This document shows positions 40,099 through 52,980 of a DNA stretch of 64,000 nucleotides, in pieces. Numbering within the stretch: position 1 is the stretch's first letter; the number at the start of each line of letters is the position of its first letter. Source of the DNA: Chrysomallon squamiferum (Eukaryota; Mollusca; Gastropoda; Neomphalida; Peltospiridae); assembly GCA_012295275.1 (NCBI GenBank), contig CM022671.1, positions 11,375,178-11,439,177 on the forward strand, read 5' to 3'. The position numbers and the translations under genes are program-made. A model generated the notes under the pieces. That model saw nothing but the letters and a program-made list of their open reading frames with translations. It did not search any database and was not told the DNA's origin.

Positions 40099-41741
40099 TT
40101 GTTTGGGTTTGAGAGAGTACAGATAGGAAAAACAAAAAATTTGAAGTTCAGGAAAAATACAAATAAATAAATAAATAAAAAGCTATGTAGAATTTAAAAA
40201 ACAAAAAATGAAGAAACAGCACAATATTAATAACAACTAGATTAGTCTGCTGATTGCAAACTTAGATGTGACTATATTTTAACACTGATAACAATACATT
40301 CAAACAGTAACAAGTAAAATGTTGTGTCACACCACCAGTGACAATAATTAGTGTTAACAAAACCACTGTAGAAATGAGAACAGTCTTACTCTTCAAGGCT
40401 GTGTATCACAAGTGATCAATGGACGGATAATCAACATAAACAAATAATATTTTAAATATCACATTAATTAATACATTTAAAGACACAACACATATGGTAG
40501 ATTTTTCATGCTACTTCAAATTATGTTGTTGTTGTTATGTTATAATAAAAGCTATTGCTTAGTAAAAGATTATATTAATTATAAAAAAAAAATCCTGTAT
40601 TTTTGATTTTGTTCAAGAGGTAGTTTCTTATAATTATGTGTGATTATAACATTTCTGCAAAACATATTTGAAAAAATATAAACTATTTTCTTATCACTTA
40701 ATTCTATATTTAGATTTATCATATATAAAATATTATATTATATATGAGAAAATAAAACATCTGTAAAATGTGAAAACAACATCTTGTTACACAAAACCAT
40801 TTGTTTGATAACAGATCTGCCCCTGCTCTCTATTCCAAATCCTAATAATTTATTTCAAGTAAATATATTTAACACATTTCTATAACACAGAATCATTTCT
40901 ATTTCCTTTGAATGGATGATATTGTTGTGAATTTAAAATTAACATCAATAGTGAGGCATGGCATGATGAAGGTTGAAAGAAGTGATGTAAGTTGACACAC
41001 ACATACAAACACATAAATGTAATTACACATATAATTTGTGAGCATGTCGATATTTATATTGTTAGTTTTATTGGGTGATTTTGGTTCAAGACAATGTGTA
41101 AATACAATATGTTAATAAATACCCTGAACTACAGACACAGCAGTTTTATCAGTTGTAAGTTAAACATTACATACAGTGAATTAAACTTGCTCACATGTTG
41201 TCAAAATATGAAAGAAATGGGTTTCCTGTAGATTTAACTGCTAAATCACCAGAGTTATTTCTCATACATTCTTATCCACATGTCAAAGTTTGTCTTCTGA
41301 CAAATCTTTATTTCTATTGTACAACAATGCAAGCCTGATTGATTTGAAATTAGTGGAAGAATATAACACTTCAGCTGAAACATTTTGTAAAATATAGATG
41401 AAAAATATGAAATTTTAAAACAGATTGTTTAAAAAATGTTAAGACATTAAAATTAATTTTTATCATCACACCAAATGTTTTATTTGAACCTTTGTCTACC
41501 CTGAATCTTACTAGCATCTCTGAAGCATGATATGTTTAAAATATCTTTGATAGCCTTTAAAAAAAGCCAAATATAATCTGAAATTATCAGTTGTCATTCT
41601 TGTTGGTATTATCGAAGCAACACATGATGATTATATGAAAACCAGTGATGAAGTGAAATTCTATCTTTACTGTATGTTGTGATGATGAAGTCTGATGGTG
41701 TGATTATCACTATTTGTGTTCTACAGTGAAATAACTTAATT
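35404..41741. other. AT-rich DNA between convergent genes
   Basis: No gene is recognised. The stretch separates the 3' ends of COPG and the PTPDC1-like gene and may include long 3'UTRs of either. Simple repeats include AAT/AAAT runs near 36680-36715, T/A low complexity at 38045-38185, (AT)n at 39806-39845, (GT)n at 40069-40095 and (AAAT)n near 40160-40180. Confidence 0.5.
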
Positions 41742-44700
41742 TCATTTATCATCTCTTAAACTGTTTATTAAAGAAGCAAACAACATATAAAGTCGTTCAG
41801 CTCTCTTGCTCTTCATTTCTGGCCAGCTTTCCTCGTTCTTGTGATGTGTAAGAACATCTTTCCTTACTACCTGATGACTTAAGTGAGAGAGCAGTTTTTC
41901 TATCAAGTAACGCTCCTCTTTCTCATGCAGTGGCTCAAGTCGCACAATCACATTAGCTAAATACTGAACAAGACTCTTTATGTGCTAAAAAATAATAAAT
42001 TAATAATAATAATAATAATGCCATAACATTTCTCACTCAAAATATTAAAATTTATTTTTTTTAATGAAGGAGGGATGTTTTCTTTATAAGTATTACAATA
42101 TGAGAATGAATGGTGACCATTTGTGTTCTGTCTGCTTTGAATTACAATAATTAATTGTTGATACTAGTATAGTGTTGATGAAAGTGTTTATTGGAATGAG
42201 TTGGGTTTATCAAATATAGCATCGATCAAGCCTAATTCAAATAAGCTTAATCAATAAATAAATGTCTTATTTATATAATTTATGACTCATTTAGCTTTTA
42301 TATCTTGAAAAATTTGTTTAAAAACACTACCAATTTTTCACAACTGACTGTCTGACTGATAGTAATATACAGTTATACTGTACAAATTTCTAACACAAAT
42401 GGGAGCATTTTTAATTTGCTGTTTATTTTCAGCTCTGATACTGATTGATTTTTTCTCTCTAAAGATGTCAACATATCCTACAGTTCTAAAATCCATATTA
42501 ATGAAAAAATAGTAAATTTTTTCCAGTATGGGACTGGACATGATTGCTAATTACTAATTAACTGAACAAGTAAAAATGTTCAGACCTGTCCATCTTATTG
42601 AGCTGTAATAGTTTATTTATTTTAAGAGTCTGATAAGCATACATGTATATATATAATATTATAATTAGTATACAAGTAATCATCAGCATAAACATAAACA
42701 AGAGGACGTACCTTTTGAGGATGGATAGTTACACATGTTGCTGTCTTAAATGTAATGAATGTTTTAAATTGTTTCCAAGGTTACAAAGTTATTTTCTATT
42801 CTGGACAGACAGTATTAATGTAAAAGCAGATTCTTAAACAAATATGCACTTATAATGGACATACTAAAATGAAATTCATCTTCAATGTTATCCAGAGTAC
42901 ACATAAGACATTTTCTCTGTTCAATTTCACAATACCTTCCTTCTTTAAAAGAGTAACTGGTGTGAGGAAACAAAATTCTGAGATAAGAAAACAAAACAGT
43001 TGGTAGATTTACTTACTGTCTGAACTTTCTTCAAAGCACAAGCAGGGCTGTCTGGTGTTATTAGCATCATATTCAGATCTTGAACACACAAGACTGGTTC
43101 CTAGTGAAATACAAACATTTTTGAAATTAGCAGATAAATTAGCTGAAACAATAACAACAAACTTGAAATAGAAACACACCCAATACACAGACCTTTTCAA
43201 ATATACTTAATTAATTCCAGTCTTCTGTCAATCAAAATAAAAACGATCATTTTGTTAACTTTCAAAACAAAATAGAATCATTTAGCTAAAAAAGTAATGA
43301 CTTACAAAGCATAATTTGCTAAACAAACTAACTCCATTCTGCATATTTTGAGAGAAAAAAACCTCCACTATTATATTTATATTATAATAATTATTCTTGT
43401 TTAGGCAGACATATTTTGTACAGCAGTGTGTTGTGTATGGTTTAAACAGATGCATAATGTGGATGGTGCTGACACAGGCAAACATTCCACACAACAATAA
43501 CATGCTACTAGATTAGGACTATGTTTATATAACAGATGATGCATCACAGAAAACGGATCAGTTTTCTGTTCAAATTATTTGTAAGGCATTTGAAGATCTA
43601 TGCATTCATGTATAGCCATACATTATATTCAAGAGCTACAGTTTACTGTGCTCAAATTGTATTATTACTGTAGTACACAATAATAGCTAAAAAAGTGCCA
43701 TTTTTAACATAATTGTTTTTATAATAAATATATATGTATATAAACCTCATTCACATGCATATAAACAGACTGATTCAATGGCATAAAATCAGTTTTGAAA
43801 AATACATTGAATATATGAACAGATACACATTTTTCAAAGGAGCAGTTATTATTATCAGAGGCCGAAAAACCTGTTACCTTTTTGATTAACAACAGATTTT
43901 TAACATATACTTCAGGAAAGTATTTGTCACAAGAACTGGAAACAGTTCAGTAAGTAGTAAATAGTACACTACCATCCCAAAGATGACTGATACTGAACTT
44001 TTTACTGGGCTGAAACAATATCTGGGAGTCCCAGGGGTGTGCTGAAAAGATTTTTATGGCTGTCAGATAAATCCACTTCCCATAGTTAATGGTAGTAAAG
44101 TTTTAAGTGGCTATATTTGCTTATCTAAAGGAAAGTTTTGAGATGTTTTTCTATCAATTAATCACACCTAATTAAAGTATAATACTTACTTTGAGCTGGA
44201 CCAGCCAGTCCCACAGTACACCGCTCAGTATGAGAGGATTTACTTCTTTTGCTAGCTCAGTCCAGGCATCATCAGATGTGTTCAGAGCGTCCTGAAACAA
44301 AAATGAAAGTTTTGATTTGTGGTTATATTCATAACAAGATGCAACAGGCACTGGCAGTCATTCAGTGTAAACACAAGAGATGTTCAGAACGTTTTATTAT
44401 GAATGGTCAGGGAAAGACAAGTCATATAATGGCATGAGGTACAACAGGTCACAGGATCAATCCACTTTAATGCTCTTATTTGAGTATTTTAAAGTCAACC
44501 TGTGTTTTCTGATTATACAGTGATATGCACATAAAACATCCTTTGCTAGTTTCCTCTTTCATCATATAATAAGCATTGTTATCAAATAAGGATTTATTTA
44601 ATGACAATTTTATAAGTCTTTCTTTTAAATGTTTAATACAAATTCTTTCAAACTAACATTTTTATACTGTCAATTTTTAATAGCTATACTTTAGTTGTTA

Positions 44701-47700
44701 AATATATGTAATCAAAACAGTTTTAAATAATTTCATTTTAAAAACATATTATGAGCTGTAAACAATGCCTTTTCCTTTTCCATTAATATTAAAAAAAAGT
44801 CATTCCATGCTGAATTTTAAAAATAGAAAACTGTAAAATAGACCAGCTTAATTTCAATATTCTGTTACCTCTAATCTTCTTTTTTTTTTTCTTATGTGTT
44901 CAGAATATTCATAAGCACAAAGCGCTTCAACAACATGGTGGGCTGAGTCATGAGACAGCTGAGAATGAACTGAAATTTTAGAACCTTTGTTTGCAACCTT
45001 ATTTTTCTGAGGCTTTCCACGGAAACCACAACAGTTAGAAGATCCAGAGTAAGATTCATTGTCTTCAGCAGCTCCATTAGACTGCTGAGGTTGACAGCTT
45101 GAACTGGTGGCCAGGTCTTGTTTGGAACGAGAACTTGATCTGTCTTTAGGTGCTGCAAATACTATACATGCGTTATCATCATCATCATCAGAGTTAGCAT
45201 TGTCATATAAGGTCCGTCCAGGATGTTTAATGTCTGATTCACTTACTTTTTTGTCAAACAGGTTCTCGCAACTTCTGCTTTTGCTTATTAAGTCGCGGTC
45301 ATTATCAAGTAATGAATGAGATGAGTGCAGTGGAATGACAGGGTGTGTGGGTTCATGTAGTAATGAAACACTGGACACTTTCTCTGAAACAGCAGACAGC
45401 AGACTTATTGTTGAAGCAGACTTGTGAAAGACAGTAAGTGTCTGCCTACAGTTAGCCAAGTCCAACAGTCTTTCACAACACAAGTACACCACCTGCAGTA
45501 AACAAATATAAAATATACCACACATCAAAGTACACCACCTGCAGTAAACAAATATAAAATATACCACACATCAAAGTACAACAGCTGCAGTAAACAAATA
45601 TAAAATATACCACATATCAAAGTACACCACCTGCAGTAAACAAATATAAAATATACCACATCAAAGTACAACACCTGCAGTAAACAAATATAAAATATAC
45701 CACACATCAAAGTACAACAGCTGCAATAAACAAATATAAAATATACCACACATCAAAGTACAACAGCTGCAGTAAACAAATATAAAATATACCACATATC
45801 AAAGTACACCACCTGCAGTAAACAAATATAAAATATACCACACATCAAAGTACAACAGCTGCAGTAAACAAATATAAAATACACCACACATCAAAGTACA
45901 ACAGCTGCAGTAAACAAATATAAAATATACCACACATCAAAGTACAACAGCTGCAGTAAACAAATATAAAATATACCACACATCAAAGTACAACAGCTGC
46001 AGTAAACAAATATAAAATAAAATAAATATACACCACACATCAAAGTACAACAGCTGCAATAAACAAATATAAAATATACCACACATCAAAGTACAACAGC
46101 TGCAGTAAACAAATATAAAATATCAAAATACAACACTGCAGTAAACAAATATAAAATATCATCAAAGTACAACAGCTGCAGTAAACAAATATAAAATACA
46201 CCACACATCAAAGTACAACAGCTGCAGTAAACAAATATAAAATATACCACACATCAAAGTACAACAGCTGCAATAAACAAATATAAAATATACCACACAT
46301 CAAAGTACAACAGCTGCAATAAACAAATATAAAATATACCACACATCAAAGTACAACAGCTGCAATAAACAAATATAAAATATACACCACATCAAAATAT
46401 AAACAAATATAAAACAAACAAAAACAAATATAAAATATACCACACATCAAAGTACAACAGCTGCAGTAAACAAATATAAAATATAAATATACAAAAGTAC
46501 ACCACACACATCAAAGTACAACAGCTGCAGTAAACAAATATAAAATATACCACAAATTAAAAATATACAACAGCTGCAATAAACAAATATAAAATATACC
46601 ACACATCAAAGTACAACAGCTGCAAATATAAAATAATCAAAACAGTAAAAATATAAAATATACCACACATCAAAGTACAACAGCTGCAGTAAACAAATAT
46701 AAAATATACACATCAAATATGCAATAAACAAATATAAAATAAAATACACATCAAATACAACAAAAACAAATAAAATACACACATCAAAGTACAACACCTG
46801 CAATAAACAAATATAAAATATCAAAGTACAACACACATAAACAAATAAATCAAAGTAAACAAATATAAAATACACACACATCAAAGTACAACAGCTGCAG
46901 TAAACAAATATAAAATATACCACACATCAAAGTACAACAGCTGCAATAAACAAATATAAAATATACCACACATCAAATACAACACAAATATAAAACAAAT
47001 GCGGTGGAAATAAACAATAAAATAAATCAAAGTACAGCACAATAACAAAAATAAAAAAAACACCAAAGTACAACACGTAATCAAATGCTGCAATAAACAA
47101 ATATAAAATACATCAAAGTACAACAGCTGCAGTAAACAAATATAAAATATACCACACATCAAAGTACAACAGCTGCAATAAACAAATATAAAATATACCA
47201 CACATCAAAGTACAACAGCTGCATAAACAAATATAAAATACACCACACATGCAGTAAACAAATATAAAATACAAACATCAAAGTACACCACCACACATCA
47301 AAGTACAACCAGCTGCAGTAAACAAATATAAAAAATCAAAGTACAACAGCTGCAATAAACAAATATAAAATACACCACACATCAAAGTACAACAGCTGCA
47401 ATAAACAAATATAAAATGCACCACAAACAAATATAAAATATACCACACATCAAAGTACAACAGCTGCAATAAACAAATATAAAATACAACACATCAAAAC
47501 AAATATAAACAAATATAAAAATATCAACCACACATCAAAGTACAACAGCTGCAATAAACAAAATAAAAAATATACACACACACAATCAGTAAAAATATAA
47601 AACAACAGCTGCAATAAACAAATAAAATATACACACACATCAGTAAAAGTACAACAGCTGCAATAAACAAATATAAAATAAAAAAATAAACACCACAATC

Positions 47701-50700
47701 AAAGTACAACAGCTGCAATAAACAAATATAAAAATCAAAGTACAACAGCTGCAATAAACAAATATAAAAACACACAATAAAAATCAAAGTCAAAGTACAA
47801 CAGCTGCAATAAACAAATATAAAATATACAACACATCAAAGTACAACAGCTGCAATAAACAAATATAAAATATACCACACATCAAAGTACAACAGCTGCA
47901 ATAAACAAATATAAAATACACCACACATCAAAGTACAACAGCTGCAATAAACAAATATAAAATAATACACACATCAAAGTACAACCTGCAATAAACAAAT
48001 ATAAAAAAAAATACAACACAATAAACAAATATAAAAGTACAACAAAGTACTGCAATAAACAAATATAAAATATACACACACATCAAAGTACAACAGCTGC
48101 AGTAAACAAATATAAAAATAACAACACACATGCAATAAACAAAATAAAAATACAACATCAAAGTACAACACCTGCAGTAAAACCACAACCTGCAATAAAA
48201 AATATAAAATACACCACAAGATATCAAAAGTACAACAGCTGCAATAAACAAATATAAAATATACACACATCAAAGTACAACAGCTGCAATAAACAAATAT
48301 AAAAATACACCACATACACAACAGCTGCAATAAACAAATATAAAATATACCACACATCAAAGTACAACAGCTGCAATAAACAAATATAAAATATACCACA
48401 CATCAAAGTACAACAGCTGCAATAAACAAATATAAAATATACCACACATCAAAGTACAACACCTGCAATAAACAAATATAAAATACACACCACATCAAAG
48501 TACAACAGCTGCAATAAACAAATATAAAATATACCACACATCAAATACAACATGCTGCAATAAACAAATCAAAGTACAACACCTGCAATAAACTAATATA
48601 AAATACACACCACATCAAAGTACAACAGCTGCAATAAACAAATATAAAATATACCACACATCAAAGTACAACAGCTGCAGTAAACAAATATAAAATACAC
48701 AAGATATCAAAAAAACCTGCAATAAACTAATATAAAATACACATCAAAGTACAACACCTGCAATAAACTAATATAAAATATACATGTCAAATACAACACC
48801 TGCAATAAACTAATATAAAATACACAAGATATCAAAGTACAACACCTGCAATAAACAAATATAAAATACACATGTCAAATACAACACCTGCAATAAACTA
48901 ATATAAAATACACAAGATATCAAAGTACAACACCTGCAATAAACAAATATAAAATACGCACAACATGTCAAATACAACACCTACAATAAAAAAATATAAA
49001 ATATACAAAAAGCAATAAAAAAATGTAATCCAATAACCTTTACAATGTTCCACATAGCATTAAAAATATTATTTAAGTATGTTCTGCATTTGTGTTTGGT
49101 GTTTACAGATTCACTTAAACGTTATTTGTAATTTTGTTTTATAAATATTTATGCATCTTTCAAAGAACCAGGTTATATTCAGTAGGATCGTACTTTTGGT
49201 ATGTATCTTAGTCTTCTAGCTTCATAGCCGTGTAGCATTAATTTCTGTCTTTCCAAAAACTGATACAATGACACTTCATGTTTGCCTGCAACACTGCAAC
49301 ATAAAAATATATTTGTCTACAAAAAAAGAAAGCACTTCAGGAGAAGCAATAAAATGTGCAATTTCATTTGGACAAATTCCCCAGAATGTTTTATTTTAAC
49401 ATTAAAAAAAAGAACCATACTCATCCAAAACTTAACCATAAATGTAATATAATTAGTCATTACATTATTTTTTTAAATTACATTTTTCTTTTCTGAAAAT
49501 TAAAACTAATTGACCTGAAGATTATATCATTTTCAATTAACTTGGATTAACTAATGTATAAATTATGTATTAATTTATGAAAATCTGTATGTTAGACAAC
49601 TTTTGTTTTTGTTAATATCATTTATTTAAACCGTTCACAGAAGAAAATCTTCTAGATTACCAATTCTAAATATAGATAAAACCACATGTCACAAATGCAC
49701 ATTATTCTTTAATATGAAAAGAACATTAGTATATTTAGTTAATAATTCTGTAAAAAAGTCAGAATTTTTATCACAGTTTCTCAGTACTTCAATTAGCTAG
49801 CAAACTGGGCTAACAGTATCACAAGATTTTTATGTTTTTGTTTATGTGTCTAAAAGTAATTGAGATATGATAACAAAACAAAATATTAAATGTGATTTAC
49901 TTAGCAAAAATAACCCTCAACGGCTTCAGATACTGTTCAAATTCTGAGATACACTGAATCTGCATACTGCTTTGAATAGACTTAGGTCTGAAATGAAAAT
50001 ATACAAATATGTAATTAACAATTATTGGTTTTCATATACACTAGTGTTATGAGGCAGAAAAAAAAGAAGGAAAAATCAAACAATACCTATATAAGCTGTT
50101 TATCAATTAGCAGAAAGGGATTTACTTTTATGTGCCTCTTCATTTACAGGAAGCCCTGTGATAAACCAGCCAAAGATTTCTGGTGAAACCATAAGCAGCA
50201 AAATGATCATATTAAAAGGACTGATACAGCAACAAATAACATCACTATATGGAGAATAAGAGATGAAAAAAAATAATCAAACATTTTTTAATATTTAAAT
50301 ATTTATTTAAATGAAAATCTTGTTGTCTTTTCATACACTTGTTTTTAATTCAAAGTGAAAAAAATACAAAATTTTCATTAAAAAAAACTTTGAAGTTGCT
50401 AACCCACCTTCTGTGTCTCACATAGTTTATAGCTTCAGTGGCAGACATTCTGTTGTTGAACACCAGATAACAAGCAATTAATAAGCCAGTCCTCCCTGAA
50501 CCCAAAATAATAAATAAAAAACAGTAAGACATGTCAAAACATATCAGTTTTGAATTAAAAAATAATCAAAAAATTAAAAAAACATAATAACCTATTTCTA
50601 TATGTCTGTCTTCATTCCATGCAACATGTTTTTGCAACCATAATGTAATATCTTTTATTTCTTTTTTTTATTGTCTAAATGAATATTATAATTCAATATA

Positions 50701-52913
50701 CAGACGTTTTCTTCAACAAAAGAGAAACACATATATTAATTATTCCCAGAACAAACATAAAAATACCCTACATACGCACACAATTAGAACAATATTTAAA
50801 CTTTAAGTTTTATAAATATTATTCAACTTCTTTCAGTTCACCTTATTAACAAATGATACTTACAAGATGCCTTTTGTCCAGAACTACTTAATCATTAATA
50901 AGAACAGTTAAATACTGTATTACCAGAACTCAGAACCCACCTAAACCAGCATGGCAATGGACTGCAACTTTGCCATCAGACAATGAAAACTGCATTACTT
51001 TTACCACATTTAAAATATTGATCATGGATGACACTCCAAAATCAGGCCTGAAATGTAAACAAGTTATAAACTAATTAATCACATTTTTCTACATAATAAT
51101 TATTAATATGCAGTACACTAATTGACTTGAATGTTATTGAATCATACTGTGAAAATATTCAAAATATAAACAAATTGTTGTAACAATTAAACCTATCACA
51201 TTTCTCATCTTTATTTGTGAACTTCATAAATCCTGGTAAAAAACAATTTTGCCATGTTAAGTTTATTTTATTCATTACATAATAAAATAAATGCAGCTGA
51301 TAAATTAATAAAACTATTATCTTTTTACAGATACTATAAGCTATATATGCCAAATTGTATGCAACATATTACATAAACAGAATATCATTTGGAAATAATG
51401 CTACTTTTCTACTACTGATTTTCCCCCTCTATATTAACATAAAATATTACCTGCAAACAGAAGCTTAAAGTTTGTCCACAAAAACAAAATTTTTAAATTA
51501 AAAATTAAAAATCGTAAATTTCCCAAATAATCCACATTCACAACAATGACTTGAAAAAAATAAGAACCTCACAGCAAAGAAACAAATTAATTTATTTGTG
51601 ATTAGTTTTTATTATAACCTACTGACAAAATTGTATACATTTTGTTTTGCAAATTAATGAAGAATACTCACCAGCCATAATTGTAGAAAAAAACTGAAAT
51701 TTTTGAGAAAATATATTAACAGTGGATATTTATATATAATATTAAAGCATGCAAAATAAATTTATATGTTTAACAAAACACAGATACCTGTGATGTCTAT
51801 AGACAACAATATGTAAGTAAGGATGAATAAAGAAATGTATATTAATATAAAAAGACATAAATAAATGTTTAAAATACTAAAAAGACAAATAAATAAATGT
51901 TTATTAATGTAAAAAGATAAATAAATAAATGTTTATTAATATTAAAAAAACAAATAAATAAATGTTTATTAATACTAAAAAGACAAATAAAGTAATATTT
52001 ATTAAAACTAAAAAAAGACAAATAAAGTAATATTTATTAAAACTAAAAAAGAATAAATAAATGATTGTTAATACTAAAAAGATGAATAAAGAAATGTCTA
52101 TTAATGCTAATGAAATGAATAAAGAAATGTCTATTAATAAAAAGACAAACAAATAAATGTTTATTAATACTAAAAAGACAAATAATGAAATATTTATTAA
52201 TATTAAAAGACAAATAAATAAATGTTTTTAATACTAAAAAGACAAATAAAGAAATGTTTGTTAATACTAAAAAGACATAGTTATATTGTATGTTACATGG
52301 TATTAAACATCTTGATTTTGAAACACACAATTTAATACAACTATTTCTGTATTAAAATTTCTATAATTCATTACATTAATAATTGACTTACTGTTCTTAT
52401 CCATCAGTTCCTGTGGATTTTGCAGAAAAACTTTTCCATTTGGTTCATTCCCATCATGTTTGTTTTAAACAACTGGCATGTTCACCTGGTGACAAACTTG
52501 TAGATTAATCACAGTCTTGATATTAAAAAACTGAAAAAAACACAAACAATTTAATATCATTCTTATTATCACTTACTAGTCATTATTAGTATTGTTTTCC
52601 CCTTAGGAACTAGTTAAACTGAAAAAATTAAATTGTGTACATACGTCACAAATTGCTGTAAAACATTCTTCTCCTTAAAAGCCTTAGTCGTTGGTCTTGC
52701 CATAGCCAGAATCTTTTTAGTAATCCTACAAAAGAAGTTAAAAGTAGGAGGTTAGGACGATGTAAAGGATGGCAACAGTCATAATGGATGGCATTAACAA
52801 CATCTTAAATGTTTTTAAAATCATCTTAAAATCATGTACAGAGATGTTAATAATCTGAAGATTTTTTAAAACTCACAGTTTAATTTATTCCTTTGTTCTT
52901 GTTGTTATTATTA

Positions 52914-52980
<67 letters not shown>

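Noticed and set aside
45525-48445. Many long overlapping minus-strand ORFs rich in Tyr, Phe, Leu and Cys
   Set aside because: They are translations of the 46-bp satellite. Three units (138 nt) give a repeating 46-residue pattern with a stop in one of the three passes. They lie in an intron and show no protein-like constraint.
45493-49015. CRISPR-like array
   Set aside because: The repeats are directly tandem without unique spacers, in an intron of an animal gene. This is a satellite.
52455-52475. Possible programmed -1 frameshift site (T TTA AAA) in PTPDC1 exon 4
   Set aside because: The heptamer is in register with the PGEHASC frame, but a -1 shift leads to a frame that stops before the exon end. 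The frame needed downstream is +1, so frameshifting does not explain the break.
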